A DNA stretch of 48,685 bases, taken from positions 4,559-53,243 of the forward strand of contig CAKOGP040000591.1 in the NCBI GenBank assembly GCA_933822405.4. The letters run 5' to 3'. This DNA is from Cylindrotheca closterium. Its lineage: Eukaryota > Bacillariophyta > Bacillariophyceae > Bacillariales > Bacillariaceae. Shown here piece after piece: positions 21,744 through 32,771 of the stretch. The notes beneath the pieces were generated by a model, which was given only the letters and a program-made list of their open reading frames with translations, made no database searches and had not been told where the DNA came from. How positions within the stretch are numbered: the first letter of the stretch is position 1; every line of letters starts with the position of its first letter. Made by a program: the position numbers and the translations under genes.

Positions 21744-23349
21744 ATGGCATCAGCAGACGAAGTGTCCAAACTCAGTGTTTCGTCATCGGCTCAGAATAAT
21801 CCTTCTCATTTCTGTAACATTCCTAACTTTTGCAGCACTTCATCATCATCGCCATCACAGAAACTTACAGGGCGTAAGAGACCACGAGCTTCCAATAATG
21901 AAATCTGCTCTGAGGATGAGATGACGTCTCTTGTTGCGGCAGAACTTAATAAGCTAACATTTCAAGAACGGGAGACAGTCTACGAGGAAGTTCATGCGAT
22001 AGGGGCCACAGACTATCAGAATCAGATCTCAGCCGAGGAAATGCAAAGACTGATAAATCAAACAAGACAACACATCTCCATAACACGAAGGAACAAGCAA
22101 GCATACAACCGAGCTGCATTTCTCAATCCTGAATATGTGGATTCCGATGAATTCCTATCATTGTTTGTGATTGGAGAAAAATTTGTCCCATTAAATGCCG
22201 CGAAGAAAGTGATAGATCACTTTGCCATCAAAGCAGAGCTTTTTGCTCCCCATTTGTTGGCCAAGAAGATTACTTTCCAAGATCTAGATGAAGAGGACCA
22301 GAGATCACTCATGACAGGCTCATTTCAAGCTGTGGGTACCGATCTTGCGGGACGGACGGTGATACTCGGAACTCCTTGTCACGAGTATAAGACTGTGGAC
22401 AATCAGGTATGTATATTCGATAAAGCTAGCGTTTGAATATGTTTCAAATGGACTGATCAATAGTACCCATTGATCGTGTAGCTTCGTGCCATGTGGTACA
22501 TTTTTATGAAGACGATGGAAGAACATTCGACGAGGAAGAAGGGAATGGTTTGCGTCTACTTTTTGTCATCGACGCTAGCGAACGATAACCGAAGCATCGA
22601 CTTTTACCTTAAAGGATCAATGGTCCAAAAAAGTATCCCATTCCACGTGAAAGGGTTTCATTTCTGTTACGACCACGAAATCTTCCGACCCATCATGTCC
22701 GCACTGCAATTGGCCATCGGCAATCATATGCGATTGCGATTTCGTTCGCATTATGGTAAGCATTAAATTGGGGTAAATCGTACTCAATGCGGAAAGGCCG
22801 ATCCCTATCTAATTGTTGGAATATTGTTGATTGTTTTTGTATTTGTCGTTTGGTCGTCATGTTATTGTGTCCCCAGGTTCAACAGTCGAAATAAACTACT
22901 CCCTTCAGACGTTTGGGATATCAGGATCGCTCTTTCCTATTGCGAAACATGGAAACCTGAGTCTCGATAAGTTTCGAAACTACCTGGCGACAGTCATTCA
23001 GCAAGAGAGAGAAGAGGAACTCAAGAATGGGGGCAAAATCCTTTGCCCAACTAGCGTTGATGTTCTTCTTGGGCGAGGGCGCCACCCTCAGGAACACTTG
23101 GGGAATTTGAATCTAGCCGAACTTGTCGATGCGCATACTGGCACGTATGCATCTATGCCAAGCCAGGATAAGAGGACACTGAACTGCTTCATTGTTCAAA
23201 CCGTGCAAGGTCAAGGCGGAAGGTTCCTAAAGCGTGGTCCTCGTGGGGAAGGCTGGGAAGTTGTAGGTGACGAAGTTGCTATAGACAAAGTTCGCAATCG
23301 ATTTCGCGAAGCCATCTCACAGGACAAGCAAAAACATAATACTACTTGA
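21744..23349 (+). CDS. Sec14/CRAL-TRIO-like protein with C-terminal DUF6824 domain, copy 2
   Basis: Exons 21744-22406, 22482-22755, 22877-23349 (469 aa). Intron positions and phases equal those of copy 1, and the middle exon has the same length (274 nt). Large parts are nearly identical to copy 1: KLTGRKRPRASNNEICSEDE, the CRAL-TRIO-like core and the DUF6824 VDVLLGRGRHPQEHLG motif. Differences concentrate at the N-terminus (extra SSS residues), at the second-exon start (LRAMWYIFMKTMEEHS versus VRALWYILSKIVADKS) and in the segment after TGTYAS (MPSQDKRTLNCFIVQT). Both copies are intact, so both are probably functional, with divergence in a few surface segments. The pair arose with the SET copy in one duplicated block. 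Confidence 0.85.
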
Positions 23350-23722
23350 TTCCAGAGTGGAGGCTAAGGTGAAAAATTGCGTTGACAGACGATTGGACTC
23401 ACTTCGTGCTCTGTTCAGTACACACAAATCTCGTCAATGGCATTGGGGACGTTTGGAATCCACTCCGAGAGGTCATGTCAAATAAAGGGATCACGAAAGC
23501 AGCGCGAACAAATGTACTGCAAGTCTGCATGCTGTATTGGACTATAGTGAACCCTAGGATTGTGAACTGTACATGTAGACATATTCAATTCGCTTTGTTG
23601 CAGAACAAAACATTCTATAACAGCAATTATCTCTAGTGTCACGGTGTCACAACCCATGGAAACCAACCAACCAACCAACCAACGACAAAAACTACCTTAG
23701 ACTAGAGCATTCGTTTGATTTC
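23350..23722. other. Intergenic, with (CAAC)n microsatellite
   Basis: About 373 bp holding convergent 3' ends. A short (CCAA)n run, about five units, lies near 23662-23681. An 84-codon frame here lacks any protein signature. Confidence 0.5.
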
Positions 23723-24871
23723 TTAAAAGGCAAAGGCGGCCACCATCATCACTACCGAGATAGCAGTCACAGTCAACGCCGATGTACCTACACCGCTATC
23801 GGCTGGAGGAGATGTCGTCGCAGTGACAGGAGCGACGGTTGGTGCCACCGGAGCCATTGTTGGTGTTGGTGTTGCTGGAGCCGTGCATTCGTCAAAGCAG
23901 CCTTTGCACTCAATAGCTGGATTGCAGGCATCGTATGGCGCAGCCCATGTTTGAGACTCAGAGTCAAAGGAAAAACAGCCTTGGAATTGAGACCCCCAAT
24001 GTTGCCCCAGATCCCGATTTGCGAGCCTCCAAGATCTGGACTTCCACCATTAAAGGACCAAACTATGGAAGGTAGGTGGCCACCGTCTGTTGTCCGCCAA
24101 GTTGCGATGGCCGCTTTGACTGCTTCAACTGTTCCATAGTTTTATGCAAACGGAAACCGCACACAAATTTGAGAAAAATATTGATGTGCATATACATCTA
24201 TTGTTCATACATCATGTTTCATCAGACTTACGTGTCATGTTGGTGAGTTTGAACCCAGTGATAGCCTGTGGCCAGCGAACAGAGTTCTTCATGAGGCGCT
24301 CGTCACACAAGCGCTCGGGCTCAATGCCAGCATTACACAAGGATTCAACTCCACCAGACCCAGAAGTGCAGAAGGAGAAGATAATCCCGCCTTCGTTGAC
24401 ATCTGGTCCACTCAATTGGTAAAATCTATCGACCATCATGTCTCCATAGACCTTGAAGGCCAAAAGATCGGCAGCATTCTGGTCAAAGGAAAAGTTCCCT
24501 GCTGCGGGCGGAGGAAGTTGTTGGAATCGGATTAGACACATATCACCATTTCCACCAGCAGCTGACAAGCCAGCAACGATATCCGCAATGGTAGAGCCAT
24601 CTTCTCTCATGGGAGTGAGCAAACCTGGAGCATCAAATGCGCCGTTGTCCAAACTGGGAGATCCCACCAATCTCCCGTCCGGTCCAAACATACTACCAAA
24701 GTCGACATCATTGTCCTCGGCCTGTACTCGTCTGTGAAACTTGGGTACAATTGGGTGGTTCTTCGGCACGTACTGCGATCCTGATGAGGCAAAGGGGCAC
24801 CCCTCCACCACATTTGTGGAGACGAGAGCAACGGCAGTGGCAATGCCAATGGCAGATGATGAAAAATGCAT
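23723..24871 (-). CDS. Secreted, probably GPI-anchored protein; frameshifted in a C5 run
   Basis: Exon 1 (24871-24232) has a signal peptide (MHFSSSAIGIATAVALVST) and a polar body including GGNGDMCLIRFQQLPPPAAG and CTSGSGGVESLCNAGIEPER. Exon 2 (24128-23723) starts LEAVKAAIATWRTTDGGHLP and continues to GGSQIGIWGNIGG. From there the sensible reading moves to another frame: FQGCFSFDSESQTWAAPYDA, CNPAIECKGCFDEC, a Pro/Thr linker and a hydrophobic end (SALTVTAISVVMMVAAFAF) typical of a GPI signal. The switch falls at five C bases (23993-23997); exon lengths sum to 3n+2, so one added base restores the frame. It is either a base-calling error or a true 1-nt deletion; untranslated as is, the second half would be misread. 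The family is not recognised. Confidence 0.65.
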
Positions 24872-25338
24872 GATGGCGACTTCTTTGTTGTTTCTGAAAA
24901 TGATTTTATGATTTGTGTTCCGGGTGTTTTATGTTGAGAGAAACTCGAAAACTCCAAAACGCGATCAGAAAGATTCTTGTTGTCCCGTTTGTGCACGTAG
25001 ACTTATACCTGCCCATGAAAATTTTAAAAGCAGAAAAGCCTGCGTGCGAGCCTCTCTCATGTTTTTCGGTTGCTGAACCATTCGCGTTTCTGTGCATGGT
25101 AAGTTTTTACTTATTACCAATCGAAAATGCTGTTTAATTTTTATGGCAAAAGAACACGCCAGCCGGCAGCTCCCAGACTTTTGAGCTCAGGGGTGCCTGC
25201 AGTGCTGCCATTATGAGGATATAATTGCGGGGTGCTGCTGCGTCAATATAATAGCCAAGAGCCACGACCTTGCATAGTAGCTAGATTTTATACCCTCGTG
25301 ACATACAATACTACATGGATCATAGCCTAGATAGTCGC
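24872..25338. other. Intergenic, no gene seen
   Basis: About 467 bp between the start of the secreted-protein gene and the end of the BspA-LRR gene. Short frames on both strands have no signature. Confidence 0.45.
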
Positions 25339-27135
25339 TTATATCAGATTAGCTTCATAACAGAATGCAATCACATTCGGCACGACGACTGAAGCACCAC
25401 TACGGATCCGGTGTGCTTCTCGGTCATTTATGTTGACTGTCGTTCTTTCTGTATCGTCTGCCGAAGCAAAAGCAGCAAATTTCATCTCCGATTTCCACAA
25501 AGACAGCTCCAACAGCGTTGTGGCTTCCATCTGTTCGTACCTCGACAGAGCCATCGCTGCCTCTCGAAGCAAAAATTGCCGATGTTCCACGTCGTCCTCA
25601 GCCACAATCGCATTCGCTCTATTGGACATGTCCGATTTCCAAGCTTCCAATCCATTCCAACTCGACATACTACCCACCATCCATCCTTGAATAGCCATTC
25701 GAAGCATGTTTCGTGAATCTTCATCCAGATGAAAGCTTCGTTGTGTCAAGTATTCAACGGCAGTCTTTCCCTTCACGTCTCTCCATCCAAGGGCATGCGG
25801 TGGATACGCATCTAGTAGGACCTGCAAAAGATCCAGTCTGCAGGTTGCAGCCGACAACAGAACGTGAAAGGGTGTCAAACCAAAAGGGTCGACCAAATGG
25901 TTGCTGCCTTCTTGGTTTGAATGCATTGATGACTCAATCTCCTGAGCCAGCTCATCTGTTGTTGTAACAGAGGCGTGGTAACACTTCTTGTGTATGGGAA
26001 AGTTCTCAAAACGACTCATCAGAGCAGGAGGGATGTTCGTGTCCCAGCCATACTGATCTTCCAGCATTGTGCAGCCATCAAAGCTGGTGTAGCCAATTGC
26101 TCCTGTACTTGTTGTGGTCGTTGACGATGCGGAGGGAGGAAGACAAATGTTTACTAAACTCTTGCATTCCGTAAAGGCCCCATCAGCAATCGTCACAGTT
26201 CTAGGCCTATCCCCCAATTCCACGGATAGCAAACTCAAACAATGCTCAAAAGCAGAGTCACCAATCTCTTCTAATGAGTCTGGTAGTGCAACGGCTTGCA
26301 AATTCTTGCAGCTGCTAAAAACACCGTGTCCCAAGTATTCGAGACCATTCTGAAACTTCAGTACCAGCAAAGAATTGCAGTCACTGAATGTATATGAATC
26401 AATGTACTTAACAGTGGAAGGAATGTTGATTGTTCGCAAGTTGACACATTCCTTGAAGGCAGTTTCTCCAATGAACTTCAAATTTCCTTCCGCGAAATTC
26501 ACTTCCTGCAAGGACGAGCAATTGTAAAAGGCTGAATCTCCAATGGTAGCCAATAAACCATCTTTCTGAAACGAAACTTTCGTCAATGACTGGCAACCAC
26601 TAAAGGCGTACTCTCCAATTATCTCCACACGGGAGGGAATGCTGACTTCGGCCAGTGACAAACAATCGGCAAAAGCAAACCCTCCAATGGTAGCCAATAA
26701 ACCATCTTTATGAAAAGAAACGTTGGTCAATGATTCGCACTCACAAAAGACATGCCCTCCAATTCTCTCCACACTGGAGGGAATGCTGACTTCTGTCAAA
26801 GACGAGCACTCGTAAAAGGCAGACTTTCCAATGGTAGTCAATAAACCATCTTCATGAAAACGAACTTTCGTCAATGACTGGCAACCACTAAAGGCCGATT
26901 CTCCAATAATCGTCACAGTTGGAAGAATTTCGATTTCCAGCAGACTTTTACATTCATAGAAAGCTAACTCTCCAATTGTTGATAGAGCGGAACCATTGAA
27001 ATTGACGCGTGTGAGTTTTTCAAACATGCCGCAAGCTTCATTTGGAATCTGTCGAACGAGAGGATGAACCTCTAATTCTTTCACATCTTCTGGAATGGTT
27101 TCTCCTTCGTTTCCAAAGTAGAGATGAGAAGCCAT
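25339..27135 (-). CDS. BspA-type LRR (LRR_5) protein with ankyrin-like C-terminus (598 aa)
   Basis: A single exon with no signal peptide. Residues about 35-335 are twelve or so BspA-like LRRs of 23-24 residues, each with the pattern IGESAFSGCQSLTKV or IGDSAFYNCSSLQEV. Neighbouring repeats are very alike (HEDGLLTTIG, HKDGLLATIG, QKDGLLATIG), which points to recent internal duplication. A linker with ALMSRFENFPIHKKCYH follows. Then comes an ankyrin-like pair (DPFGLTPFHVLLSAA, LDLLQVLLDAYPPHALGW, DVKGKTAVEYL). The remaining tail is helical. Such LRR plus ankyrin-like proteins are numerous in diatoms. The role is unknown, presumably protein binding in the cytosol. Confidence 0.85.
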   Translation of the reverse strand: MASHLYFGNEGETIPEDVKELEVHPLVRQIPNEACGMFEKLTRVNFNGSALSTIGELAFYECKSLLEIEILPTVTIIGESAFSGCQSLTKVRFHEDGLLTTIGKSAFYECSSLTEVSIPSSVERIGGHVFCECESLTNVSFHKDGLLATIGGFAFADCLSLAEVSIPSRVEIIGEYAFSGCQSLTKVSFQKDGLLATIGDSAFYNCSSLQEVNFAEGNLKFIGETAFKECVNLRTINIPSTVKYIDSYTFSDCNSLLVLKFQNGLEYLGHGVFSSCKNLQAVALPDSLEEIGDSAFEHCLSLLSVELGDRPRTVTIADGAFTECKSLVNICLPPSASSTTTTSTGAIGYTSFDGCTMLEDQYGWDTNIPPALMSRFENFPIHKKCYHASVTTTDELAQEIESSMHSNQEGSNHLVDPFGLTPFHVLLSAATCRLDLLQVLLDAYPPHALGWRDVKGKTAVEYLTQRSFHLDEDSRNMLRMAIQGWMVGSMSSWNGLEAWKSDMSNRANAIVAEDDVEHRQFLLREAAMALSRYEQMEATTLLELSLWKSEMKFAAFASADDTERTTVNINDREAHRIRSGASVVVPNVIAFCYEANLI

Positions 27136-27668
27136 TTTATTCCATGAATTGCAATCAACGGATGGCTTTTTTTTTCTGTGCCTATGCTTCTTTCAATCGA
27201 GGAGGGATGTTGCTTATCGTCTTTTTGTTGTTTAAAAAAGGTTGTGTGCAGTCGGTGTGATGAGTATACCGGTATATATGAGGAGTAAAATTAGAAACGC
27301 ACTCATTCCCGCCCCAGCCGCGCCTGTCGGAATGAATACCGCGAGCATGGCTAGCTTATGGACAAACGCCATCTTCAATCTCGCCAGAGAATCTTAAAAA
27401 AAAGATTCTCTGGCTAATTATTCAACTTCCTACGAAAGCGAAAAGAAGACGAAGACGTGAAAACAGGTTTCTGTCCCCATTTTAAATTTTGACGAAGGTA
27501 AAAGACATACTGTATGAACTCCTTCGGAGAAGCTAAGGAGATACTGCACATTCCTGCACGACGTAGACAAGTGAAGTTTCGTTTCGTTTCGTGTCGTTTT
27601 CACAAGCCTATAACAATTCGTAGAGCCTCACTCAATGCGTCGCGATATATTTTTGTAGTCTAGCCATT
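27136..27668. other. Intergenic with TACCGGTA site and hairpin
   Basis: About 533 bp between the BspA-LRR start and the C2-protein stop. A TACCGGTA copy (27267-27274) lies 132 bp upstream of the BspA-LRR ATG. A perfect hairpin is listed separately. A degenerate GTTTCGTTTCGTGTCG run lies near 27576-27596. Confidence 0.5.
27383..27414. repeat. Perfect 13-bp inverted repeat with A6 loop
   Basis: GCCAGAGAATCTT (27383-27395) and its exact reverse complement (27402-27414) are separated by six A bases. It could be a small palindromic insertion remnant or an RNA hairpin, and nothing shows which. Confidence 0.85.
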
Positions 27669-30600
27669 TTATTGTAGCGGGTTTTCATCTACTTCAACCG
27701 TAAGTGTTGGACGTCTTCTTTTGGAAGCAGAAATAGAAGCGGAAGTACTATAACCAACCTCTGAAGATACACGCCTCATCTCGCTAGCATCAAGGCCTTC
27801 TCCTTCCTCTGAACCATCACGAGCGATATCCTGAGATTCTCGTCGATGGAAAATGATAGAATCCAACGACTTGGATCGAAGAAGAAGCAATTCGTCTGGT
27901 TCCATACTCTGCAATCGACCAGTAGCAACTATTTCGAGCCCTTCGTCTTCGGCGTAGGTCGATGCTTTCGGAACAATCTCTATCCCTTTGCGGTCGTCGT
28001 TTTGATCGTCCTCGTCTTCACTACTCCCCGTTGAATTATCATAACTACTCGAGTCATAATAGCTACTGCTCGCAAAGCTCGTCACATTCGTTTCCACTGT
28101 TCGAATACGTAGAGCTGCAGCAGATAAGTTGTCCTCTTCATTAGAGATCGTTGCAAGTGCCTCGTCTTCACCATCTGAAACTACTGCAACAACTTCGATT
28201 GCCTCCTGGTGTAAAAGTGTAGGTCTTCGACTAGCTCCTCTTTCTTGAGCATTGGTCCCATCTTCGCTACTATCTGGTTCTGTGGTGGGAGTAATATCAG
28301 AAGACGGCGTATTTGGAATCAAGCTGCTGGCTTCACGATGCTTTAATATCCGTTGCTCCGCTTCCGAATACAGAGCGGCTTCAGTTTCTGGCCTAGGAAT
28401 CATGGTGCCATATAACTGCTGACCAGGAATCATTTGAGCCACATGAAGGCTGTGGCTTTCGGGACTTTGTTTGGCAAAGGACGGTGCCAACGGTTGATCA
28501 AAGTGTCGGGCAACATTGTAGGATGGGACCAGAACGCTATACTTTCCAAAAGCAAGCACCTTGATTGCCTGGACCTTGACAGCTTCTTCTCGACGAAGGC
28601 GGGCCTCTTGGAACAATCTATCAATATTTCGGATAAGAACCTTTTGACTTTCTTCTTCCAGCTGGAAGAAAGTGTCGATTACCTTCATGTGCGGCCCAAA
28701 GAATCCCCACACCGTGATCCGCGCGGACCATAACAAAATGAATTTCCAAGGTAGGATCATGGAAACAACTCCTGAGACAAAGAAGGCCGCTGTAATCCAA
28801 AATGACAGTATACTCTCTTCCCATAATGTAACTATACGGATGCACCGAATCCATGTGCATATTCTTCCAATGATACCCTGCCATCTTGTTAGCCGAGCTT
28901 GCAAATCAGGAGGAAGGAGCATTCCAGCATTATTCACGGCCGTCGAAATATTCTCGTTCCCATAGTTCTCGAGTTCTTGCTGCAGCTCAAATCGCTTTTG
29001 TTCTCGAAGCACATCCAACTCCACCCGGTCTTGTAGTGACTTTTCGTAGGCTTCCGCTTCCTGGTGTCGTTCGAATGCCTTGACACTGACGCCCGACGCT
29101 AAATTTGACTTTGGGTCAGCAGCATTTGCCGGAGATTTTGTCAAGTCTCCTAGAAGGATGTCAACAAAGTGCCATATCGACTGACACCGTTTCCAAGGAG
29201 AAGGGTGTTGTATTCGCTGTGTGTGACTCGCCATCATAATGAATGATATCGAGAGCAATGTAAATGGAACGACCAAATGAGGATTTTCAATCAGGTGACA
29301 GGCACCCACAAAGAAAAGAAAGGAATATAGCGGAACCTTGGTTGTTCCATCGCCAGCAATATCCACTTGACCCCGCCAAAAGACAAGCGAAAAGAAGGAA
29401 TCCCGAATCGCATAATAAAGCTTTCGTTTGTAGCAAAGAATTTCATTGATGTAGGATCGAGTTACGGTCAAATCAAAGCTTTCTTCGTTGTCGTATTCTC
29501 CAAAACACGTATATCGGACGACTCGAAATGTCTTTTGCATGCGAACATTGATATTGATCCTCGGTCGAGGAGCCAAGACTTCCATTAGAGCAGCCTTTTC
29601 GTCGTAGCACTCCATTCGCAATCGAAGGGTAATGGATCCATTGGCAGTGCGATCCGTGACATTGGAACTTTTGTAGAGAGCATATTCCAAAGTGTATTCC
29701 GTATTATGCTGCAAGTTGGATAGATTGACTGCCACTCGCCCAATTGGGTCATGGTCGCTTCCTACATCAAAATCAAAGACTCCTAAATACAAAATACTAG
29801 CTGGATGCATCGTGCCAAAGGAAAAAGCACGCTGTGTCCAAGGGAGCTGTAAAGGTAGTGGTAATATCGAATGCAAAGAATGAAATGATGAGTCATGGCC
29901 ATTCATCAGCATCGCAAGCAAGAAATGCGAAGCAAAGCAAAGCAAAGCAAACTACAATTCGCCAAGGACTCGACTTGTTCTTACCCAATGCGGACTCAAC
30001 TCATCGTCAATCACATCCGTCGTGGCCACTGTATCTTCGTATACCAAACAAACAAATGGATCGGTATAATCTCCTACGGCTTCACCCATGTCCATGTTTG
30101 GCAAATCATGGCAGGCAAGGACCTCCACATAGAGTCGACCCAGCTTTCCACTGCCCGCTTCCACCCACGAATGCGATGGCCCATAGGTTTGTTTCTTGAT
30201 ATCGGTTGCCGACAGAAATTCGGTCTCGTTTGGGGATTTCGGATTAGGATATGGTTTGATCCGACGCAACTCACGATAGGACTTGGTGTCGTACACTGTG
30301 GATGCCGTGAACATGTTGTTGACCAAACTAAAGAAATTGTTTTGGGCCAAGGAGGAATCGGATTTCTCCGTCACTAGATTGGCAATGGGCAGCAGCTTTG
30401 ATTTTGATTTCTCATTGTTGGAGGGAGACCGTTGTTCTTTTTCTTGGCCATGCAAGATTTGATCGAGAAATTCTTTCTTGAGTTGACTGCCATCTTTGGA
30501 ACTCTTCAGCAGGTTTAGAATTTGTTGATCGGATTCTTGTGATATTCGAAATCGGACTGCCAGAGTACCGACGTTGTCTTTTCGATTCTTTTGTATCTTT

Positions 30601-31025
30601 AGTTCGATTCGTTGGCCATTGCATTGCGATAAGATTGAAGTTCTGGAAATCTCGACGCTTCCCAGGAAGATTCGATCGGTGCGATCGGCAAAGAAACTGC
30701 TGGCACTGTTGTTGGGTGCAAAGTTTCGGACAGCATAGACTTCAATCAGTAGCGGATTGGACAGGGTTTCCACCTTGGACTCTGGTAATAGAAATAGAGA
30801 TTTGGAAGTCACGGTCCATATCGGATTTCTTCCAGCTTCAGGCCTTGTCGTATGAACCAATTTTCGATTGAATTGAACCGTGCAAAAGGTGTGCAAAGCT
30901 TCCTTTGGCGCTGTTGGAACAGTAAGATTCTGCGCTCCAATGATTTCACATAGGATCGAAGTAGATGAGCTACCGGTAGCGACTTTGGAAGGCGTTGATT
31001 CCATGGTCATGATTGTCTTTTTCAT
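27669..31025 (-). CDS. Membrane protein with two C2 domains (MCTP-like), 1072 aa
   Basis: Exons 31025-29985 and 29846-27669, separated by a 138-bp intron in phase 0. A first C2-like domain lies at about residues 22-155 (ILCEIIGAQNLTVP, FNRKLVHTTRPEAGRNPIW, LLIEVYAVRNF, FLGSVEISRTS). A second C2 starts near residue 293 (GRLYVEVLACHDLPNMD, GDYTDPFVCLVYED) and is completed across the intron by LPWTQRAFSFGT and LYLGVFDFDVGSDHDPIG. The Asp residues of its two calcium loops are present. Then come a helical pair (SFLFFVGACHLIENPHLVVP, FTLLSISFIMMA), a coiled region, a second hydrophobic pair (ITAAFFVSGVVSMILPWKF) and a long acidic Ser-rich tail. The order C2-C2-membrane hairpins resembles MCTP or extended-synaptotagmin tethers at ER contact sites. 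No SMP domain was seen. The exact family is inference. Confidence 0.8.
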
Positions 31026-31349
31026 GGACTAAACATGAAGCTGAATGAATGAATCTCATTCTTCTTCAACTGCCTGCGATCTGATCTGATGTTGCATTAT
31101 TCTCTGAAAACTCGCCAAAACACGCGCAATAAGATTGGCCGACGATCATGCATTGGAGGTGCGATCAACGGACAAATGGTGGGCGACATTGGAACACAAG
31201 AGCGAGCCTGCCTGTTTCCCGCCAAATTGAAAATGGCATGCGTCATTCCTTCTCCCCATCTCCTCTCCAGTTAATTCTCGATGAACGAATGAATGAATCG
31301 AATCGAATCGAATCAAAATCATGCTTGAGTGTTCGGATAGCGGAAGAGG
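31026..31349. promoter_or_regulatory. Divergent promoter region, C2 protein / type II membrane protein
   Basis: 324 bp between two divergent ATGs, with a short GAATC-type microsatellite near 31290-31314. One TACCGGTA lies just inside the C2-protein coding region (30971-30978). Confidence 0.4.
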
Positions 31350-32666
31350 ATGGTTGTGAGATGGAGTGGTAAGCTGTTGTTCTTTCCAATTGCTTACGCT
31401 GCTGTTTCTGTCATTGGTATCACAGCTTATCTGCATTCCAAGCTGGACGTTGACGTCACCTTTGGGGCGCCACATTTATTTGCCAGAAAGACTCAAAACG
31501 AGTGCAAAACGAATTACCCCTCTGCTGCTTCCACCAACGAAACCTCGTCGTCATTGGAGCTTTCGACAGCAAATAAGTATCATATTCTGTGCACAACCTA
31601 TCATACGAGATGGAAATGGGGCTCGTATCAAATCCGTTGCCGAGACCTCAAAGGTTGGGCCGATCGATGCGCTCCCAATGTCGAGCTTCATCTCCATCCG
31701 CTGACCAAGGGTGGAAGAATGACAGAACGCGTGGGCCTTGGAGGCATTGTGGATGGTGAAGACAGTTGTCAAGTATACAATGCTTCGGTAGGTATCAAAT
31801 GGGTCTTTGATGATCCTCATCCTCGGTTTGGAAAACAATTTGTGGACGTGGTCGACGATTACGATTGCAAAAAGAGACACGTGCCATCGAATATCGAGCT
31901 AATTACCCAAAATGCCTATCATGCCACCGATGTCTTTCCCTATCGAAAGTATCATGTGGTGGAACACTGGTACAATAGCTATCCTGATGACATGATGTCC
32001 GAAGAACCTGTCTTTGAATTACCCACGGTATCAGAAGCGGACGTGACGAGCAATGCTCCCTTGAAACTGGCCACTGTCTGGACCAACGACCATTGGCCTT
32101 GTCCCAACATGACGGAACCTAGAATGGACGTTGACTACCAATGCATCGATGAAAACTATTTGATAGGGGATTGGCATTGGAAGTACTTGAACCCTACCAA
32201 CAATTCCGAACTCGAGGAACAATTCATGACGATTCTCAACAATACGGAACATTTGGGACATGGACGACTGTATTACGAACTGTTTTGGACCTTTGACGTC
32301 CTCGTAATTCCCGTCAAACGACAAAATGTCCCCAAACTGAAATATGGTAATGTTCAACGGGCTGTCAGTCAAATGCGAAGTGGAGTACCGGTGCTATTAG
32401 AAGTGTACGAAGAAGTCGTCGAAGATTTCATGGAGAAATACAATTATACCTGTGCCTTTGTCGATCGAGAACATTGGGATGAAAACAATGACCCCAACAA
32501 AGAAAAGTATTGGTCCTTTGACCAAGCCGTCAAGGCCATGATAAGTCCTGCACTGCGGCGACAATGCCAAGAAGAAGGTCTAAGAATTGCCAAGGACTTT
32601 TCACCAAGTCAAATTGCGAGAAAACAATTGAGGGCGCTTGGATACAATGGTGATTTTGCATGCTAA
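31350..32666 (+). CDS. Type II membrane protein, possibly a glycosyltransferase (438 aa)
   Basis: A single exon starting MVVRWSGKLLFFPIAYAAVS with a signal anchor at about residues 8-27, so the bulk is lumenal. Several N-glycosylation sequons (NET, NAS, NMT, NNS, NNT, NYT) fit that. The body contains YHILCTTYHTRWKWGSYQIR, VGIKWVFDDPHPRFGKQFVD and LFWTFDVLVIPVKR. The end (AVSQMRSGVPVLLEVYEE and YWSFDQAVKAMISPALRRQC) has the look of the nucleotide-binding half of a GT-B glycosyltransferase: a small-residue turn before an acidic helix. No diagnostic motif was recognised, so this is a guess. It could instead be a diatom-specific secretory protein. Confidence 0.75.
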   Translation: MVVRWSGKLLFFPIAYAAVSVIGITAYLHSKLDVDVTFGAPHLFARKTQNECKTNYPSAASTNETSSSLELSTANKYHILCTTYHTRWKWGSYQIRCRDLKGWADRCAPNVELHLHPLTKGGRMTERVGLGGIVDGEDSCQVYNASVGIKWVFDDPHPRFGKQFVDVVDDYDCKKRHVPSNIELITQNAYHATDVFPYRKYHVVEHWYNSYPDDMMSEEPVFELPTVSEADVTSNAPLKLATVWTNDHWPCPNMTEPRMDVDYQCIDENYLIGDWHWKYLNPTNNSELEEQFMTILNNTEHLGHGRLYYELFWTFDVLVIPVKRQNVPKLKYGNVQRAVSQMRSGVPVLLEVYEEVVEDFMEKYNYTCAFVDREHWDENNDPNKEKYWSFDQAVKAMISPALRRQCQEEGLRIAKDFSPSQIARKQLRALGYNGDFAC

Positions 32667-32771
32667 CACAAACAAGAATAAAAAATGACAAATATAAAAG
32701 GATAGCACATATAATTTTTAAAAATAAAATAATGTTACTCGTTCAAATAATATAGGTTTATATAGCTAAAT

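Noticed and set aside
23380..23480. A further SET-gene relic downstream of the second DUF6824 gene (GCATTGGGGACGTTTGGAA resembles GCACTGGGGGCGTTTGACT)
   Set aside because: Similarity is confined to a short stretch without collinear neighbours, unlike the clear 21.0-21.3 kb relic.
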